Under the pieces are notes generated by a model. The model saw only the letters and a list, made by a program, of their open reading frames with translations. It searched no databases and was not told where the DNA came from. A stretch of DNA of 64,000 nt, taken from NCBI RefSeq assembly GCF_029813115.1, contig NZ_JAPZDS010000002.1, positions 412,370-476,369 on the forward strand, in the 5' to 3' direction. The position numbers and the translations under genes are program-made. This stretch comes from Aureimonas sp. SK2. Lineage in GTDB: Bacteria > Pseudomonadota > Alphaproteobacteria > Rhizobiales > Rhizobiaceae. Within the stretch, counting starts at the first letter, position 1, and each line of letters begins with the position of its first letter. Positions 55,298-64,000 of this stretch are shown here, piece after piece.

Positions 55298-55404
55298 ACG
55301 CCCTGCCGGGGGAGGACCGGCAGGGCGTCATGTGTAAAGCCCGCGTGGGAGGAGGATCGCGGGCTTCTATCCGCTTCGGCCTTTGGGAGGAGATGGCCGA
55401 GGCG
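55298..55404 (-). ncRNA. Tandem anti-Shine-Dalgarno hairpins, cuckoo/CcsR-type sRNA cluster
   Basis: Three strong hairpins stand in tandem, all with C-rich loops on the minus strand. Hairpin A, 55404-55372: 10-bp stem, loop ATCTCCTCCCAAA. Hairpin B, 55366-55337: 9-bp stem AAGCCCGCG, loop ATCCTCCTCCCA, then TTT. Hairpin C, 55328-55298: 12-bp stem, loop TCCTCCC, then TTTCTG. They lie 15-122 bases downstream of a DUF1127 gene on the same strand. This architecture matches the cuckoo RNA family, represented by Rhodobacter CcsR1-4, which are processed from a DUF1127 transcript and carry CCUCCUCCC loops. The copy number here is three single hairpins. Expression is not proven. Confidence 0.72.
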
Positions 55405-55419
55405 AAACCTTCAGAACTC

Positions 55420-55563
55420 TTAGCGGGCCGCCTGACGGGCCAGCGCCGGGATGTCCGAGCGCGTGATGCCGAGATCGGCGAGTTCGCGGTTGGACAGCCT
55501 ATTCAACTCGTTGGCGGTTTCGCGAACCTTGCGGAAGGAGCGGAGGGCGTTGGCGAAGCGCAT
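55420..55563 (-). CDS. DUF1127 small protein
   Basis: The 47-residue protein has the DUF1127 pattern (ALRSFRKVRETANELNRLSNRELADLGITRSDIP): basic, helical, with the L-x-D-L-G-I-x-R core. In Rhodobacter, a DUF1127 protein (CcaF1) binds RNA and shares a transcript with CcsR sRNAs. Here the same arrangement is seen, with three hairpins downstream. ATG 55563 has AAAGGAAAG upstream; 55581 adds six residues. A possible heat-shock-type -10 CCCCTATCT lies at 55642-55634 but the -35 spacing is uncertain. Confidence 0.88.
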   Translation of the reverse strand: MRFANALRSFRKVRETANELNRLSNRELADLGITRSDIPALARQAAR

Positions 55564-55835
55564 GGGACTTTCCTTTGTCATCGCGGCCTCTCGTCGATGG
55601 TGGCCGCCGGTCTCGTTTCTTTCGACAACCGGAAGATAGGGGTTCCGGCGCTCGAAAAGGAGCGCAAACACCGCATGCCAGCCCTGCGGAACCTCGCTAT
55701 CTCGCCCGCGCAGGGCAGCCCTGCATGGCCTGCGGGGCGCGGGTGCCGGCCGGCGCCGGGCAGGGACGGGGCCCCCAGGGATAACGCTCCGTTAAGAGCG
55801 GCGCCGTAGCGTTCCCGTCGAAAGGGGGACAGTTC

Positions 55836-56417
55836 ATGCGCGTTGTTGCGATCCCTTCCGTCCTGGCCGTCCTCGTGCTCGCGGGCTGCGCCTCGGCGCC
55901 CAAGAGCACGGGCAATGCCTGCGCCATTTTCAGTCAGCGCGACGGGTTCCTGTCGGACTGGCGCCGGGATGCCCTGCAGGCCTCGGCCGAGTTCGGCGTG
56001 CCCGTCCACGTCCTAATGGCGACCATCCAGGCCGAATCCAATTTCGAGGCCCGTGCCCGGCCGCCGCGCCGCTGGATCCTCGGCTTCATCCCCGGCAAGC
56101 GCATTTCCACGGCCTACGGCTATGCCCAGGTCCTCGACGGGACCTGGGCGGACTACCAGCGCCGCACCGGGCGCCATGCCGACCGGCGCAACGACTTTGC
56201 CGACGCGATCCGCTTCATCGGCTGGTACCACGCTGACAGCGCCCGCCGGCTCGGCATCGACAAGTCCGACGCCTACCGGCTCTACCTCGCCTACCATTCC
56301 GGCAATGCCGGCTATGCGCGCGGCGTGTGGCGCAACCGGCCGGAGGCGCTACGCGGCGCCAAGCGCGCGCAGGACATGGCGCGGCGCTATCAGGCCCAGC
56401 TCGCGCGCTGCGGCTGA
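55836..56417 (+). CDS. Lipoprotein with lytic-transglycosylase-like (SLT) domain
   Basis: The 193-residue protein has a lipobox (VLVLAGC, Cys18) so it is an outer- or inner-membrane lipoprotein. The mature part has lysozyme-like motifs: HVLMATIQAESNFEARA (probable catalytic Glu), TAYGYAQVLDGTWADYQ and YLAYHSGNAGY. This fits a peptidoglycan lytic transglycosylase of a small family common in Rhizobiales. Biochemical activity is inferred. The gene stands alone. Confidence 0.88.
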   Translation: MRVVAIPSVLAVLVLAGCASAPKSTGNACAIFSQRDGFLSDWRRDALQASAEFGVPVHVLMATIQAESNFEARARPPRRWILGFIPGKRISTAYGYAQVLDGTWADYQRRTGRHADRRNDFADAIRFIGWYHADSARRLGIDKSDAYRLYLAYHSGNAGYARGVWRNRPEALRGAKRAQDMARRYQAQLARCG

Positions 56418-56467
56418 CGAGCGTGCCGACCCATGGCGGCGCCGGACGTCGCCGATCCGGCGCCGCC

Positions 56468-57568
56468 TCACACCGCGGCCCGCATCGGCTTCGCGGCGGG
56501 GGCGGCACGGATGGCCTGCCCGTCCGCGCCGAAGAAGCGCAGCTTGTCCGCCGGGGCGGCGAGCCGCACGGCCGTGCCGCGTGGAAGATCGACGCTGCCG
56601 GCGAGCTTGGCCACCAGCGGCTCGCCTTGGAGGCCGATGTCGACATAGACCAGCGTCACCTCGCCGAGGTCCTCGGTCAGGGCCACCGTGCCCTCGACCA
56701 GCGCCTCCTCGCCGGGGCCGGCGATCGTCAGGTCCTCCGGGCGCACGCCGAGATGCATCTCGCCGCCCGCACCGGGCGGAAGGGCCACCGGAACGCGCGC
56801 CCCGCTGCCCTTCAGGACCGCGCCCCCGGACAGCGGCAGGACGTTCATGGCGGGCGAGCCGATGAAGCGGGCGACGAAGAGGTTGTCGGGATCGTTGTAG
56901 AGCTCGAGCGGCGTTCCGACCTGCTCCACATGGCCCTTGTTGAGGACCACGATCCGATCGGCCAGCGTCATCGCCTCGACCTGGTCGTGGGTGACGTAGA
57001 TCATGGTCGTGTCCGACATGCGCTCGTGCAGCCGCGCGATCTCGATGCGGGTCTGGACACGCAGCGCGGCGTCGAGATTGGACAGCGGTTCGTCGAACAG
57101 GAAGACCTTCGGGTCGCGCGTGATGGCGCGCCCGATCGCCACGCGCTGGCGCTGGCCGCCCGACAGGGCCTTGGGGAGGCGGTCGAGATAGGGCTCGATC
57201 TGCAGGATCTTCGCCGCCTCGCGCACCCGCCGGTCGATCTCGCCCTTGGATTGGCCCTTCTCCAGCGAGAGGCCGAAGGCCATGTTGTCGTAGACCGTCA
57301 TGTGCGGATAGAGCGCGTAGGACTGGAACACCATGGCGATGCCGCGCTCCTTCGGGGTCGCCTCGTTGACGGTGCGCCCGTCGATCTGGAGCGTGCCGCC
57401 GGTGATGTCCTCCAGCCCCGCGATGGTGCGCAGGAGGGTGGACTTCCCGCAGCCGGACGGGCCGACGAAGACGACGAACTCGCCCGAGGGAATGTCGAGG
57501 TCGATGCCGTGCAGCACCTCGACCGACCCATAGGCCTTGCGAACGCCGGTGAGCTTGAGATGGGCCAT
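56468..57568 (-). CDS. aglK: Alpha-glucoside ABC transporter ATPase (UgpC/MalK-like)
   Basis: The 366-residue ATPase has Walker [12 protein letters not shown] (about 36-46), signature [16 protein letters not shown], Walker [13 protein letters not shown] and switch [14 protein letters not shown]. The C-terminal OB-fold regulatory domain is of MalK/UgpC type. It energises AglFG. Last gene of the aglEFGAK operon; ATG 57568 follows GGGGAGGA. Sucrose, maltose and trehalose are the known substrates of the S. meliloti system; specificity here is inferred. Confidence 0.93.
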   Translation of the reverse strand: MAHLKLTGVRKAYGSVEVLHGIDLDIPSGEFVVFVGPSGCGKSTLLRTIAGLEDITGGTLQIDGRTVNEATPKERGIAMVFQSYALYPHMTVYDNMAFGLSLEKGQSKGEIDRRVREAAKILQIEPYLDRLPKALSGGQRQRVAIGRAITRDPKVFLFDEPLSNLDAALRVQTRIEIARLHERMSDTTMIYVTHDQVEAMTLADRIVVLNKGHVEQVGTPLELYNDPDNLFVARFIGSPAMNVLPLSGGAVLKGSGARVPVALPPGAGGEMHLGVRPEDLTIAGPGEEALVEGTVALTEDLGEVTLVYVDIGLQGEPLVAKLAGSVDLPRGTAVRLAAPADKLRFFGADGQAIRAAPAAKPMRAAV

Positions 57569-57587
57569 CGGTTTCCTCCCCTGTCGT

Positions 57588-59281
57588 TCAATCGAGCTGC
57601 ATGAAGGCGGCGCCGTGCCGCTGGAGGCTGAGGGTCGCGCCGTCGAGCCGCGCCCCGAAATCGCCGGTCCCATCGAGGAGCCGCGCGCCCATGAGGTCGC
57701 CGGGCAGGGCGATGTCAGTCGCCCGGCGCGAGAGGTTGAAGACGCAGAGCATCCGCTCCGCGCCGTGCTCCCGCACGAAGGCGAGACATTCGGCGCCGAG
57801 GTCGAGAAAGGCGATGTCGCCCTTCACGAGGGCCGCGTGCTCCCGCCGGAAGGCGAGGAAGCGGCGATAGGCCTCCAGAAGGGACCCTTGAGCGCCCTCC
57901 TGTTCGCTCACCGAAAGGGCCAAGTGCTCGTCCGGCACCGGGAGCCAGGGACGGGCGGCGTCGGAAAAGCCGGCGTTCGGCGCGTCCGCGTCCCAGACCA
58001 TCGGCGTGCGGCAGCCGTCGCGGCCCTTGATGATCGGCCAGAAGCGCTTGCCCCAGGGGTCCACGATGTCCTCGAAGGGGATCTCGGCTTCGGTCAGTCC
58101 CAGTTCTTCGCCCTGGTAGAGGCAGACCGAGCCGCGAAGCGACAGGAGGAGCGCCGCGGCGAGCCGGAGCACGGCCTCGCGGTCGGCCTGCCCCTCGGCC
58201 CAGCGCGTCGCGTGGCGCGTCACGTCATGGTTGGAGAAGGCCCAGCAGGCCCAGGCGTCCGTGCCCCCTTCGAGGAAGCGCTCGATCACCGGGCGGATGT
58301 CGTCGATCGCGGGAAGCTCGGTGTTCAGGAAGTCGAAGGCGTAGCTCATGTGGAGCCGGTCGCCGCCCTCCGTGTATTCGCGCATCAGCTCGACGCCGCG
58401 GATCAGCTCGCCCACCTCGCCGACCGCGGCGGCCGCCGGGTATTCGTCGAGAAGCGCCCGGAAGCGCTTGAGGAAGGCGAGGTTCTCTGGCCGGTTCTTG
58501 TCGTAGAGATGGTCCTGGCGGTTGTAGGGCCGGTCGCGGGGCGCGGTGCGCTCGTTCCAGTCGTGGGGGGAGAGCGGCGGGTTGTCGCGAAGCTCGGCGT
58601 CGTGGAAGTAGAAGTTGACCGTGTCCAGCCGGAACCCGTCGACGCCCCGATCGAGCCAGAAGCGCACGACGTCCAGCATCGCGTCCTGAACCTCGGGGTT
58701 GTGGAAGTTGAGGTCGGGCTGCGAGATCAGGAAGTTGTGCAGGTAGTACTGCTGGCGCCCGGCATCCCATTCCCAGGACGAGCCGCCGAAGTTCGACATC
58801 CAGTTGTTGGGCGGCGAGCCGTCGTCCTTGGGCTCGGCCCAGACGTACCAGTCCGCCTTGGGATTGGTCCGGTCGCGGCGGCTCTCCACGAACCAGGGAT
58901 GTCGATCGGAGGAATGGGACAGGACGAGGTCGATCATGACCTTCAGCCCCAGCCGGTGCGCCTCCGCCACCAGCGCGTCGAAATCCCCGAGCGTGCCGAA
59001 GATCGGGTCGACGTCGCGGTAGTCCGAAACGTCGTAGCCGAAATCGTCCATCGGCGAGGTGAAGAAGGGCGAGATCCAGAGCGCGTCCGCGCCGAGCTCC
59101 GCGATGTAGGGGAGGCGCTGCGTGATGCCCGGGAGGTCGCCGATGCCGTCGCCGTTCGAGTCCTGGAAGGAGCGCGGATAGACCTGGTAGATCACCGCGC
59201 CGCGCCACCAGTCGCGGTCGGGGACGGCCTCGACGGCGCTCGCTGCCAGCGCGGACTTGGTTGGGAAGTCGAGCATGGACA

Positions 59282-59282
<1 letters not shown>
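57588..59282 (-). CDS. aglA: Alpha-glucosidase, GH13
   Basis: The 564-residue glycoside hydrolase of family 13 is an alpha-glucosidase (oligo-1,6-glucosidase subfamily). Catalytic nucleophile Asp in [12 protein letters not shown], acid/base Glu in [10 protein letters not shown] and the transition-state Asp in [10 protein letters not shown]. No signal peptide, so it acts in the cytoplasm on imported alpha-glucosides. Its ATG at 59282 overlaps the aglG stop (TGATG). Confidence 0.95.
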
Positions 59283-60123
<841 letters not shown>

Positions 60124-60124
<1 letters not shown>

Positions 60125-61119
60125 CACTTGCCTCCCTCGAGATTGAGCCGCGCCGTCTTGATGTAGAGGAGCGTGATCATCGCGATCACCAGGAACAGCA
60201 TGGTCGAGGCGGCGGAGCCTTGGGCGAAGTTGTCGAACTGGAAGAGGTTCTCCTGCGCGTAGACGCTCATGGTCTTGGTCTGCGGGTTGTTGGGCGTCAG
60301 AACGTAGATGAGGTCGAAGACGCGCAGCGCGTCGAGCGCGCGGAAGATCACGGCGACGAGGATCGCCGGCCGGATCAAGGGCAGCGTCACCTTGAAGAAG
60401 ACCTTGACCGGATTGACGCCGTCGATCTTCGCCGCCTCGTAGACGTCGCCCGGCACCATCTGGAGGCCGGCGAGGATCAGGAGCGCCATGAAGGGCGTCG
60501 TCTTCCAGACGTCCACGATGATGACGGCCATCATCGCCGTGTCCGGCGAGGCCGTCCAGGCGATGGGCTGGGCGATGATCCCGAGGTTGACGAGGATGTC
60601 GTTCAGGATGCCGAACTGGTCGTTCATCATCCAGGCCCACATCCGCGCCGAGACGATGGTGGGGATCGCCCAGGGGATCAGGACGGCGGCGCGCACGAAG
60701 GCGCGGCCCTTGAACTCGGCGTTGAGGACGAGGGCGAAGACGAGGCCGAGCACCGTCTCGATCGACACGGAGATCACGGTGTAGCGCACCGTGTTCCATA
60801 CGGCCTGCCACCAGACGGGATCGGCGAGCAGCCCGAAGGCCTCGCCCTCGCCGCCGCCGTAGTCGACCCATTCGTAGTAGTTGCCGAAGCCGATGAACTG
60901 CGCGCCCGCGAGATCCGACAGACGGGCGTCGGTCAGCGAGAAGCGGATCGTCTGCAGGAGCGGCCAGCCGGCGACCAGCGCCAGCACGAGCAGCATCGGC
61001 AGGAGGAAGAGCCAGGCCGCGCGGCGGCGCTGCGACGACAGGGCGGAGCGGCGCGCCGGTGCGGCTTCGGCGCGAAAGGCGGCCTCGGTCGGAGGGGCGC
61101 CGGGGGTGGTGCTGGACAT
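60124..61119 (-). CDS. aglF: Alpha-glucoside ABC transporter permease
   Basis: The 331-residue permease has six helices and the MalF-type EAA loop VYEAAKIDGVNPVKVFFKVTLPLI. The first 25 residues (TTPGAPPTEAAFRAEAA) are a cytoplasmic tail longer than in MalF relatives. It partners AglG. aglE lies 154 bases upstream on the same strand. Confidence 0.94.
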
Positions 61120-61273
61120 GGGACAGGCGCCTCGCTGGATACGGGGGTCCCTCGGGCAGGGGACGCGGGGGCGCGCACCGTGCCGGGGACGAGCGAATGA
61201 GGCTGCGGTCCGCGCCCCTCGACGGCCGGGGCGCGGAGGATCGTGCCGGCCGCGTCTCGCGCGGCCCCGGCTG

Positions 61274-62533
61274 TTACCAGGCGTTGCGCTTCAGGCGGCG
61301 GAGCTGGCGCTCCAGGTCCTGGAGGTTGGTGGCCCCGTCGCCCTGGCCGGCCAGCGTCTTGTTGGCCGCCGTCCAGAACTGCTGGGACACCTCGTTGTAC
61401 TTGGCCTTGGTCGGGGCCGAGGGGCGGGGCGTCGCGTTCTCGAAGACGCTCTTCCACTTGGCGACGAGCGGCTGCTTCTCGACGATCTCCGGGTCCTCGT
61501 AGAGCGAGGAGATCGTCGGCAGGCGGGCGGTGCCGAGCGCGCGCGACTTCTGCGATTCGGCCGAGGTCAGGAACTTCACCAGCTCGATCGCCACGTCCTG
61601 GTGCTCGGAATATTGCGAGACGGCGAGGTTCCAGCCGCCGAGGCACGCGGCGGACTGGCCGCCTTCGCCCGCCGGAAGCGGCACCGCGTCGAACTTGCCC
61701 TTGATCGGCGAATCGTCGGCCGCGCTCAAGGGGTAGGCATAGGGCCAGTTGCGCATGAAGACGGCGTTGCCGGTCTGCCAGACGCCGCGCGCCTCCTCCT
61801 CCATGTAGCCGAGCACGCCTTGGGGCGCGATCGTGCCGACCCAGCTCCTGGCCTTGTCGAGCGCGGCCGCCGCCTGCGGGTTGTTGATGGTGATCTCGCC
61901 CTCGGGCGAGACGATCTGGCCGCCGCCGCCGGACGCCACCCATTCCAGCGCGTTGCAGGTAAGGCCCTCGTAGGCCGAGCCCTGGAACACGAAGCCGTTC
62001 ATCTGGGCGTTGCCGCCCTGGCGCTCGGCGTCCTGGACGACCTTGGCCGTCTCGGCGAGCTCGGCCCAGGTCGTCGGCACCTCGCGCCCGTGCTTCTCCA
62101 AGAGGTCCTTGCGGTAGTAGAGCGCCGGCGCGTCGGCGAAGAGCGGCATGGCGACGAGCTTGCCGTCCACCGTCTGCGACTGGATCACGGCGGGCGAGTG
62201 CTGGCCGACGACGTCCTTCATCGCCTCCGTCAGGTCCACGAGGTTGGCGGCGAGCTGCGGAGCCCAGATCACGTCGGTGCGGTAGACGTCGACGTCCTTG
62301 TTGCCGGCCGAAAGCCAGAGACGGTACTGGCCGAACTGGTCGGTCGTGGACGCCGGCATGGTCACGATCTTGACCGTATGGCCGGTCGCCTTCTGGAAGG
62401 CGTCGAGCTGGCCGCGCATCTCGTCGACGTCGCGCCCGACCGAGCCGAGCGCGATGGAGATTTCCTCCGACCGCGCCGCTCCGCCTGCAAGCATCGTGGC
62501 CGCGACCAGCGCGGCGGCGAAGAATTTCAGCAT
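61274..62533 (-). CDS. aglE: Alpha-glucoside-binding periplasmic protein
   Basis: The 419-residue protein has a signal peptide (MLKFFAAALVAATMLAGGAA, cleaved near RSEE) and a class I solute-binding fold of the MalE/extracellular-sugar type (family 1). It has few recognisable short motifs, and the call rests on its position at the head of the agl operon and the divergent aglR. A 154-base gap to aglF is longer than the rest of the operon. Confidence 0.92.
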   Translation of the reverse strand: MLKFFAAALVAATMLAGGAARSEEISIALGSVGRDVDEMRGQLDAFQKATGHTVKIVTMPASTTDQFGQYRLWLSAGNKDVDVYRTDVIWAPQLAANLVDLTEAMKDVVGQHSPAVIQSQTVDGKLVAMPLFADAPALYYRKDLLEKHGREVPTTWAELAETAKVVQDAERQGGNAQMNGFVFQGSAYEGLTCNALEWVASGGGGQIVSPEGEITINNPQAAAALDKARSWVGTIAPQGVLGYMEEEARGVWQTGNAVFMRNWPYAYPLSAADDSPIKGKFDAVPLPAGEGGQSAACLGGWNLAVSQYSEHQDVAIELVKFLTSAESQKSRALGTARLPTISSLYEDPEIVEKQPLVAKWKSVFENATPRPSAPTKAKYNEVSQQFWTAANKTLAGQGDGATNLQDLERQLRRLKRNAW

Positions 62534-62736
62534 GCGTCAGTCCTCCCATTGTGCCCCGGGCCGACCGACTTGCCCGATCCCGGCGCGTCGCCCGAAGCGA
62601 CGTCGCTGGGCCGGCCACCCGGCCGCTTCCCGGTGCCGCGTTCCCGCGGCTCTCCCGTTTCAAAACCTAGCGTCCGGAGGGCGACCGTCTCCCATAGCCG
62701 CCGATCGATCGATGAAAAATCGTCAAACCCAAATTT

Positions 62737-62767
62737 AAACCGCTTTGAATGCAATTTGAAGCGGTTT
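62737..62767. promoter_or_regulatory. Paired LacI-type operator in the aglR-aglE region
   Basis: AAACCGCTT (62737-62745) and AAGCGGTTT (62759-62767) form an inverted pair with 22-bp centre spacing (two helical turns). Each box has the LacI-like AAA-N-CG-N-TTT form. The pair lies in the AT-rich centre of the 318-base divergent region (62534-62851), placing it to control both aglR and aglE. The rest of the gap shows no gene. Confidence 0.7.
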
Positions 62768-62851
62768 GAAAATCGTGTCAAGTTGGCTTCGGCGGATGCC
62801 CGGCGGATCAAGACGTCGTGTTCGGGACGGTTAAGGGGGAGGGCTGGCGGC

Positions 62852-63919
62852 ATGGTTCGCAATCTGAAGGATCTAGCCGACCATCTGAACCTGTCGCCCG
62901 CCACGGTCAGCCGCGCCCTCAACGGCTTTCCCGAGGTCAGCGCCAAGACGCGCCGCCGGGTGATGGAGGCGGCCGAGGCTTTGAACTTCCGGCCCAACCC
63001 GCTCGCCCAGCGCCTCGCCACCGGCCGGGCCGACGCCATCGGCATCCTGTTCGGCGTCGCCGACAACATGCTCGACAATCCGATCGTCACCGATCTCCTG
63101 ACCGGCATCAGCGAGACCGCGGCCGAGCGGGGCCTGGCGATCCATCTCTTTCCCACCAGAGCGGGCGAGGAGCGCGCGGCCTGCCGGCGTATCGTCGCCT
63201 CGGGCGCGGTGGACGCGCTGGTCTTCCTGTCGCCGATCCTCGACCGGCCGGCCACCGCCGACCTCGCCGAGATCGACTTTCCAGTGGTCTGCCACGGTCG
63301 CCCGCGCTTCGGCCAAGCCGTCGCCTCGCTCAGCGTCGACAACCTTCGGGCCTTCGAGGCGGGGACGGCGCATCTGGCCCGCCTCGGCCACCGGCGGATC
63401 GCGCTCCTCAACGGCGAGGAGGCCTATGCCTATGCGCTCGACCGGCGGCAGGGCTATCGGCTGGCGCTGTCCAAGGCGGGCCTCGACCCCGATCCCGCCC
63501 TCGAGGCGGCCGGGCCGCAGACCTTCGCCCACGGCTACGGATCGGCGCGCCGCCTGCTCGCGCTCGCCTCGCCTCCCACCGCCTTTCTCTGCACCTCCGT
63601 GCTCGTGGCGACGGGCGCGGCGCGCGCCCTGGCGGATCTCGGCCTGCGCATTCCGGGCGACGTCTCGCTGATGGCCCATGACGACGTGATCGCCGCCCTG
63701 CCGGCGGAAATCGCCGCCCCCGGCCTCACGGTCCTGCGCTCCAGCGTACGCCTCGCCGGACGCCGCATCGCGGAGATGGCCATCCTGCGCCGGAAGGGCA
63801 CGCCGGCGGCCGACCTCGTGGAGGTCTGGGACGTGCCGCTGGTGGAGGGTGCCTCGACCGGCCCGGCGCCGGGCACGCGGACGTTCGCCTCAGGGGCCGA
63901 GATCGAGGGCGATCGCTGA
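62852..63919 (+). CDS. aglR: LacI family repressor of the alpha-glucoside operon
   Basis: The 355-residue LacI/GalR regulator has helix-turn-helix LKDLADHLNLSPATVSRALNGF (residues 5-26), hinge helix region ALNFRPNPLAQRLATG, and a periplasmic-binding-type sugar domain (IGILFGVADNMLDNP, GHRRIALLNGEEAYAY). It is divergent from aglE, as in S. meliloti. It is expected to repress aglEFGAK until an alpha-glucoside binds. The following 81 bases to the window end show nothing. Confidence 0.92.
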   Translation: MVRNLKDLADHLNLSPATVSRALNGFPEVSAKTRRRVMEAAEALNFRPNPLAQRLATGRADAIGILFGVADNMLDNPIVTDLLTGISETAAERGLAIHLFPTRAGEERAACRRIVASGAVDALVFLSPILDRPATADLAEIDFPVVCHGRPRFGQAVASLSVDNLRAFEAGTAHLARLGHRRIALLNGEEAYAYALDRRQGYRLALSKAGLDPDPALEAAGPQTFAHGYGSARRLLALASPPTAFLCTSVLVATGAARALADLGLRIPGDVSLMAHDDVIAALPAEIAAPGLTVLRSSVRLAGRRIAEMAILRRKGTPAADLVEVWDVPLVEGASTGPAPGTRTFASGAEIEGDR

Positions 63920-64000
63920 ACGAACCGACCGCAGGCAGGACGACGGGGTGCCAAACGCAACCACCGGCGCGGAGGTCGACGTCCGGTCTGCGAGGCATTG

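Overview
The window is chromosomal DNA from a high-GC alphaproteobacterium, most likely a Hyphomicrobiales (Rhizobiales) member close to the Aurantimonadaceae or Rhizobiaceae. The evidence is the circularly permuted two-piece tmRNA gene with an ANDNYAEARLAA tag, the BA14K-type proteins, the sspB-DUF4169-ribbon-helix-helix cluster, thyA-folA-hflKC-degP, serB/miaA/ilvI-ilvH and the aglEFGAK operon with a divergent aglR. The genus is an inference. There is no prophage, insertion sequence or CRISPR array. One toxin-antitoxin module is the only clear insertion-type element.

Layout. 1-2.9 kb: the edge of a D-apiose catabolic operon (apnO, apsD, partial apnL; minus strand). 2.9-5.2 kb: dodecin, an S24/LexA-like regulator and a YihY membrane protein. 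5.2-11.7 kb: fatty-acid beta-oxidation genes (acyl-CoA dehydrogenase, an 80-residue orphan, thiolase, FadB-type enzyme), broken by a stand-alone EAL phosphodiesterase on the other strand. 11.8-14.8 kb: aminopeptidase P and two BA14K-type secreted proteins. 15.0-17.8 kb: three consecutive coiled-coil genes of unknown function. 17.9-25.5 kb: uvrD-type helicase, AsmA, and the sspB cluster. 25.6-25.9 kb: permuted ssrA. 26.1-31.6 kb: thyA, folA, hflK, hflC, degP. 31.6-34.9 kb: GNAT, serB, miaA, DUF1206.

34.9-44.9 kb carries branched-chain amino-acid synthesis. ilvB(ilvI) is preceded by an apparently leaderless leader-peptide attenuator. A vapBC-like module with a frameshifted antitoxin sits between ilvB and ilvH. 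After LysE, a RecD-like helicase, pdxJ and a chemoreceptor, a TetR gene with a palindromic operator precedes ilvC. 45.1-51 kb: PilZ protein, tRNA-Lys(CTT), and heme uptake (TonB receptor divergent from hmuTUV). 51.7-55.6 kb: PAS-GGDEF cyclase, a second chemoreceptor, and a DUF1127 gene followed by three tandem hairpins with anti-Shine-Dalgarno loops that fit the cuckoo/CcsR sRNA pattern. 55.8-63.9 kb: a lipoprotein with a lytic-transglycosylase-like fold and the alpha-glucoside operon aglEFGAK with aglR.

Together the window mixes housekeeping functions (isoleucine/valine synthesis, thymidylate/folate, membrane protein quality control, ribosome rescue, DNA repair) with carbon and iron scavenging (apiose, alpha-glucosides, heme, fatty acids) and c-di-GMP/chemotaxis signalling. 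The most interesting unexplained items are the cuckoo-type sRNA cluster, the leaderless ilv attenuator, the vapBC insertion with a broken antitoxin, and the three-gene coiled-coil cluster.
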